NCBI GenBank assembly: GCA_020866945.1
Contig: JAJBVW010000102.1
Location: forward strand, 1-5,341
Reading direction: 5' to 3'
Origin: Oscillospiraceae bacterium
GTDB lineage: Bacteria; Bacillota; Clostridia; Oscillospirales; Oscillospiraceae
DNA length: 5,341 nt
Shown here: positions 5,294-5,341 of the stretch, piece by piece
Layout: each line of letters begins with the position of its first letter
Position numbering within the stretch: the first letter of the stretch is position 1
Notes under the pieces: model-generated
Told to the model about the DNA's origin: nothing
Seen by the model: only the letters and a program-made list of their open reading frames with translations
Database searches by the model: none
Translations under genes and position numbers: made by a program

Positions 5294-5341
5294 GAGTTTA
5301 TACCCGGTTTTTACATTCAGCATCGTTTCGCGGGGAAAATT

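Noticed and set aside
5297..5302. TATAAA on the minus strand as an alternative -10 for the operon
   Set aside because: The hexamer about 17 nt upstream is CGATGC, which does not resemble a -35, and there is no extended -10 TG. The site at 5293-5265 is better.
5138..5323. 61-codon minus-strand open frame upstream of the sugar transferase
   Set aside because: It overlaps the candidate promoter, both leader hairpins and the start of the sugar transferase in another frame, and its translation has no recognisable motif.

Overview
The window holds one tightly packed exopolysaccharide or capsule biosynthesis operon. All six recognisable genes lie on the minus strand, so transcription runs from high to low coordinates. 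The protein sequences resemble those of anaerobic Firmicutes of the class Clostridia, most likely a gut Oscillospiraceae/Ruminococcaceae-type organism. Purine-rich ribosome binding sites (GGAGGG, GAAGGG, GAGGGG) fit this. The taxonomic call rests on remembered family resemblance, not on a search.

Layout in transcription order: (1) positions 5341-5205 are a noncoding leader with a plausible extended -10 promoter (5293-5265) and two adjacent GC-rich hairpins. (2) 5204-4410 encodes a membrane-anchored phosphoglycosyl transferase that would start the repeat unit on undecaprenyl phosphate. (3) 4368-3448 encodes a sugar-1-phosphate nucleotidyltransferase. (4) 3447-3355 is an intergenic gap with a terminator-like hairpin and T-rich tail. 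(5) 3354-2107 encodes UDP-glucose 6-dehydrogenase. (6) 2087-1029 encodes an NAD-dependent epimerase of the UDP-glucuronate 4-epimerase type. (7) 1032-553 and 556-62 encode the two halves of a split Alg14/Alg13-type (PssD/PssE or EpsF/EpsE) glycosyltransferase. Both junctions around the Alg14-like gene are 4-nt start/stop overlaps (ATGA and TTGA). (8) 61-1 holds a second terminator-like hairpin and no gene.

Read as a pathway, the nucleotidyltransferase may make UDP-glucose from glucose-1-phosphate (inference). The dehydrogenase would oxidise it to UDP-glucuronate and the epimerase would convert that to UDP-galacturonate. The initiating transferase puts the first sugar-phosphate on the lipid carrier, and the split transferase would add the second sugar, plausibly a uronic acid. 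The product is therefore probably an acidic, uronate-containing surface polysaccharide. Flippase, polymerase and chain-length genes are not present and would have to lie elsewhere.

The most notable features are a steep GC gradient along the operon (hand counts from about 70% in the nucleotidyltransferase to about 25-28% in the Alg14-like gene), the internal terminator-like element with no promoter visible after it, a structured leader that may hide the first start codon, and an overlooked TTG start for the last gene. I found no RNA gene, mobile element, CRISPR array or clearly new system.
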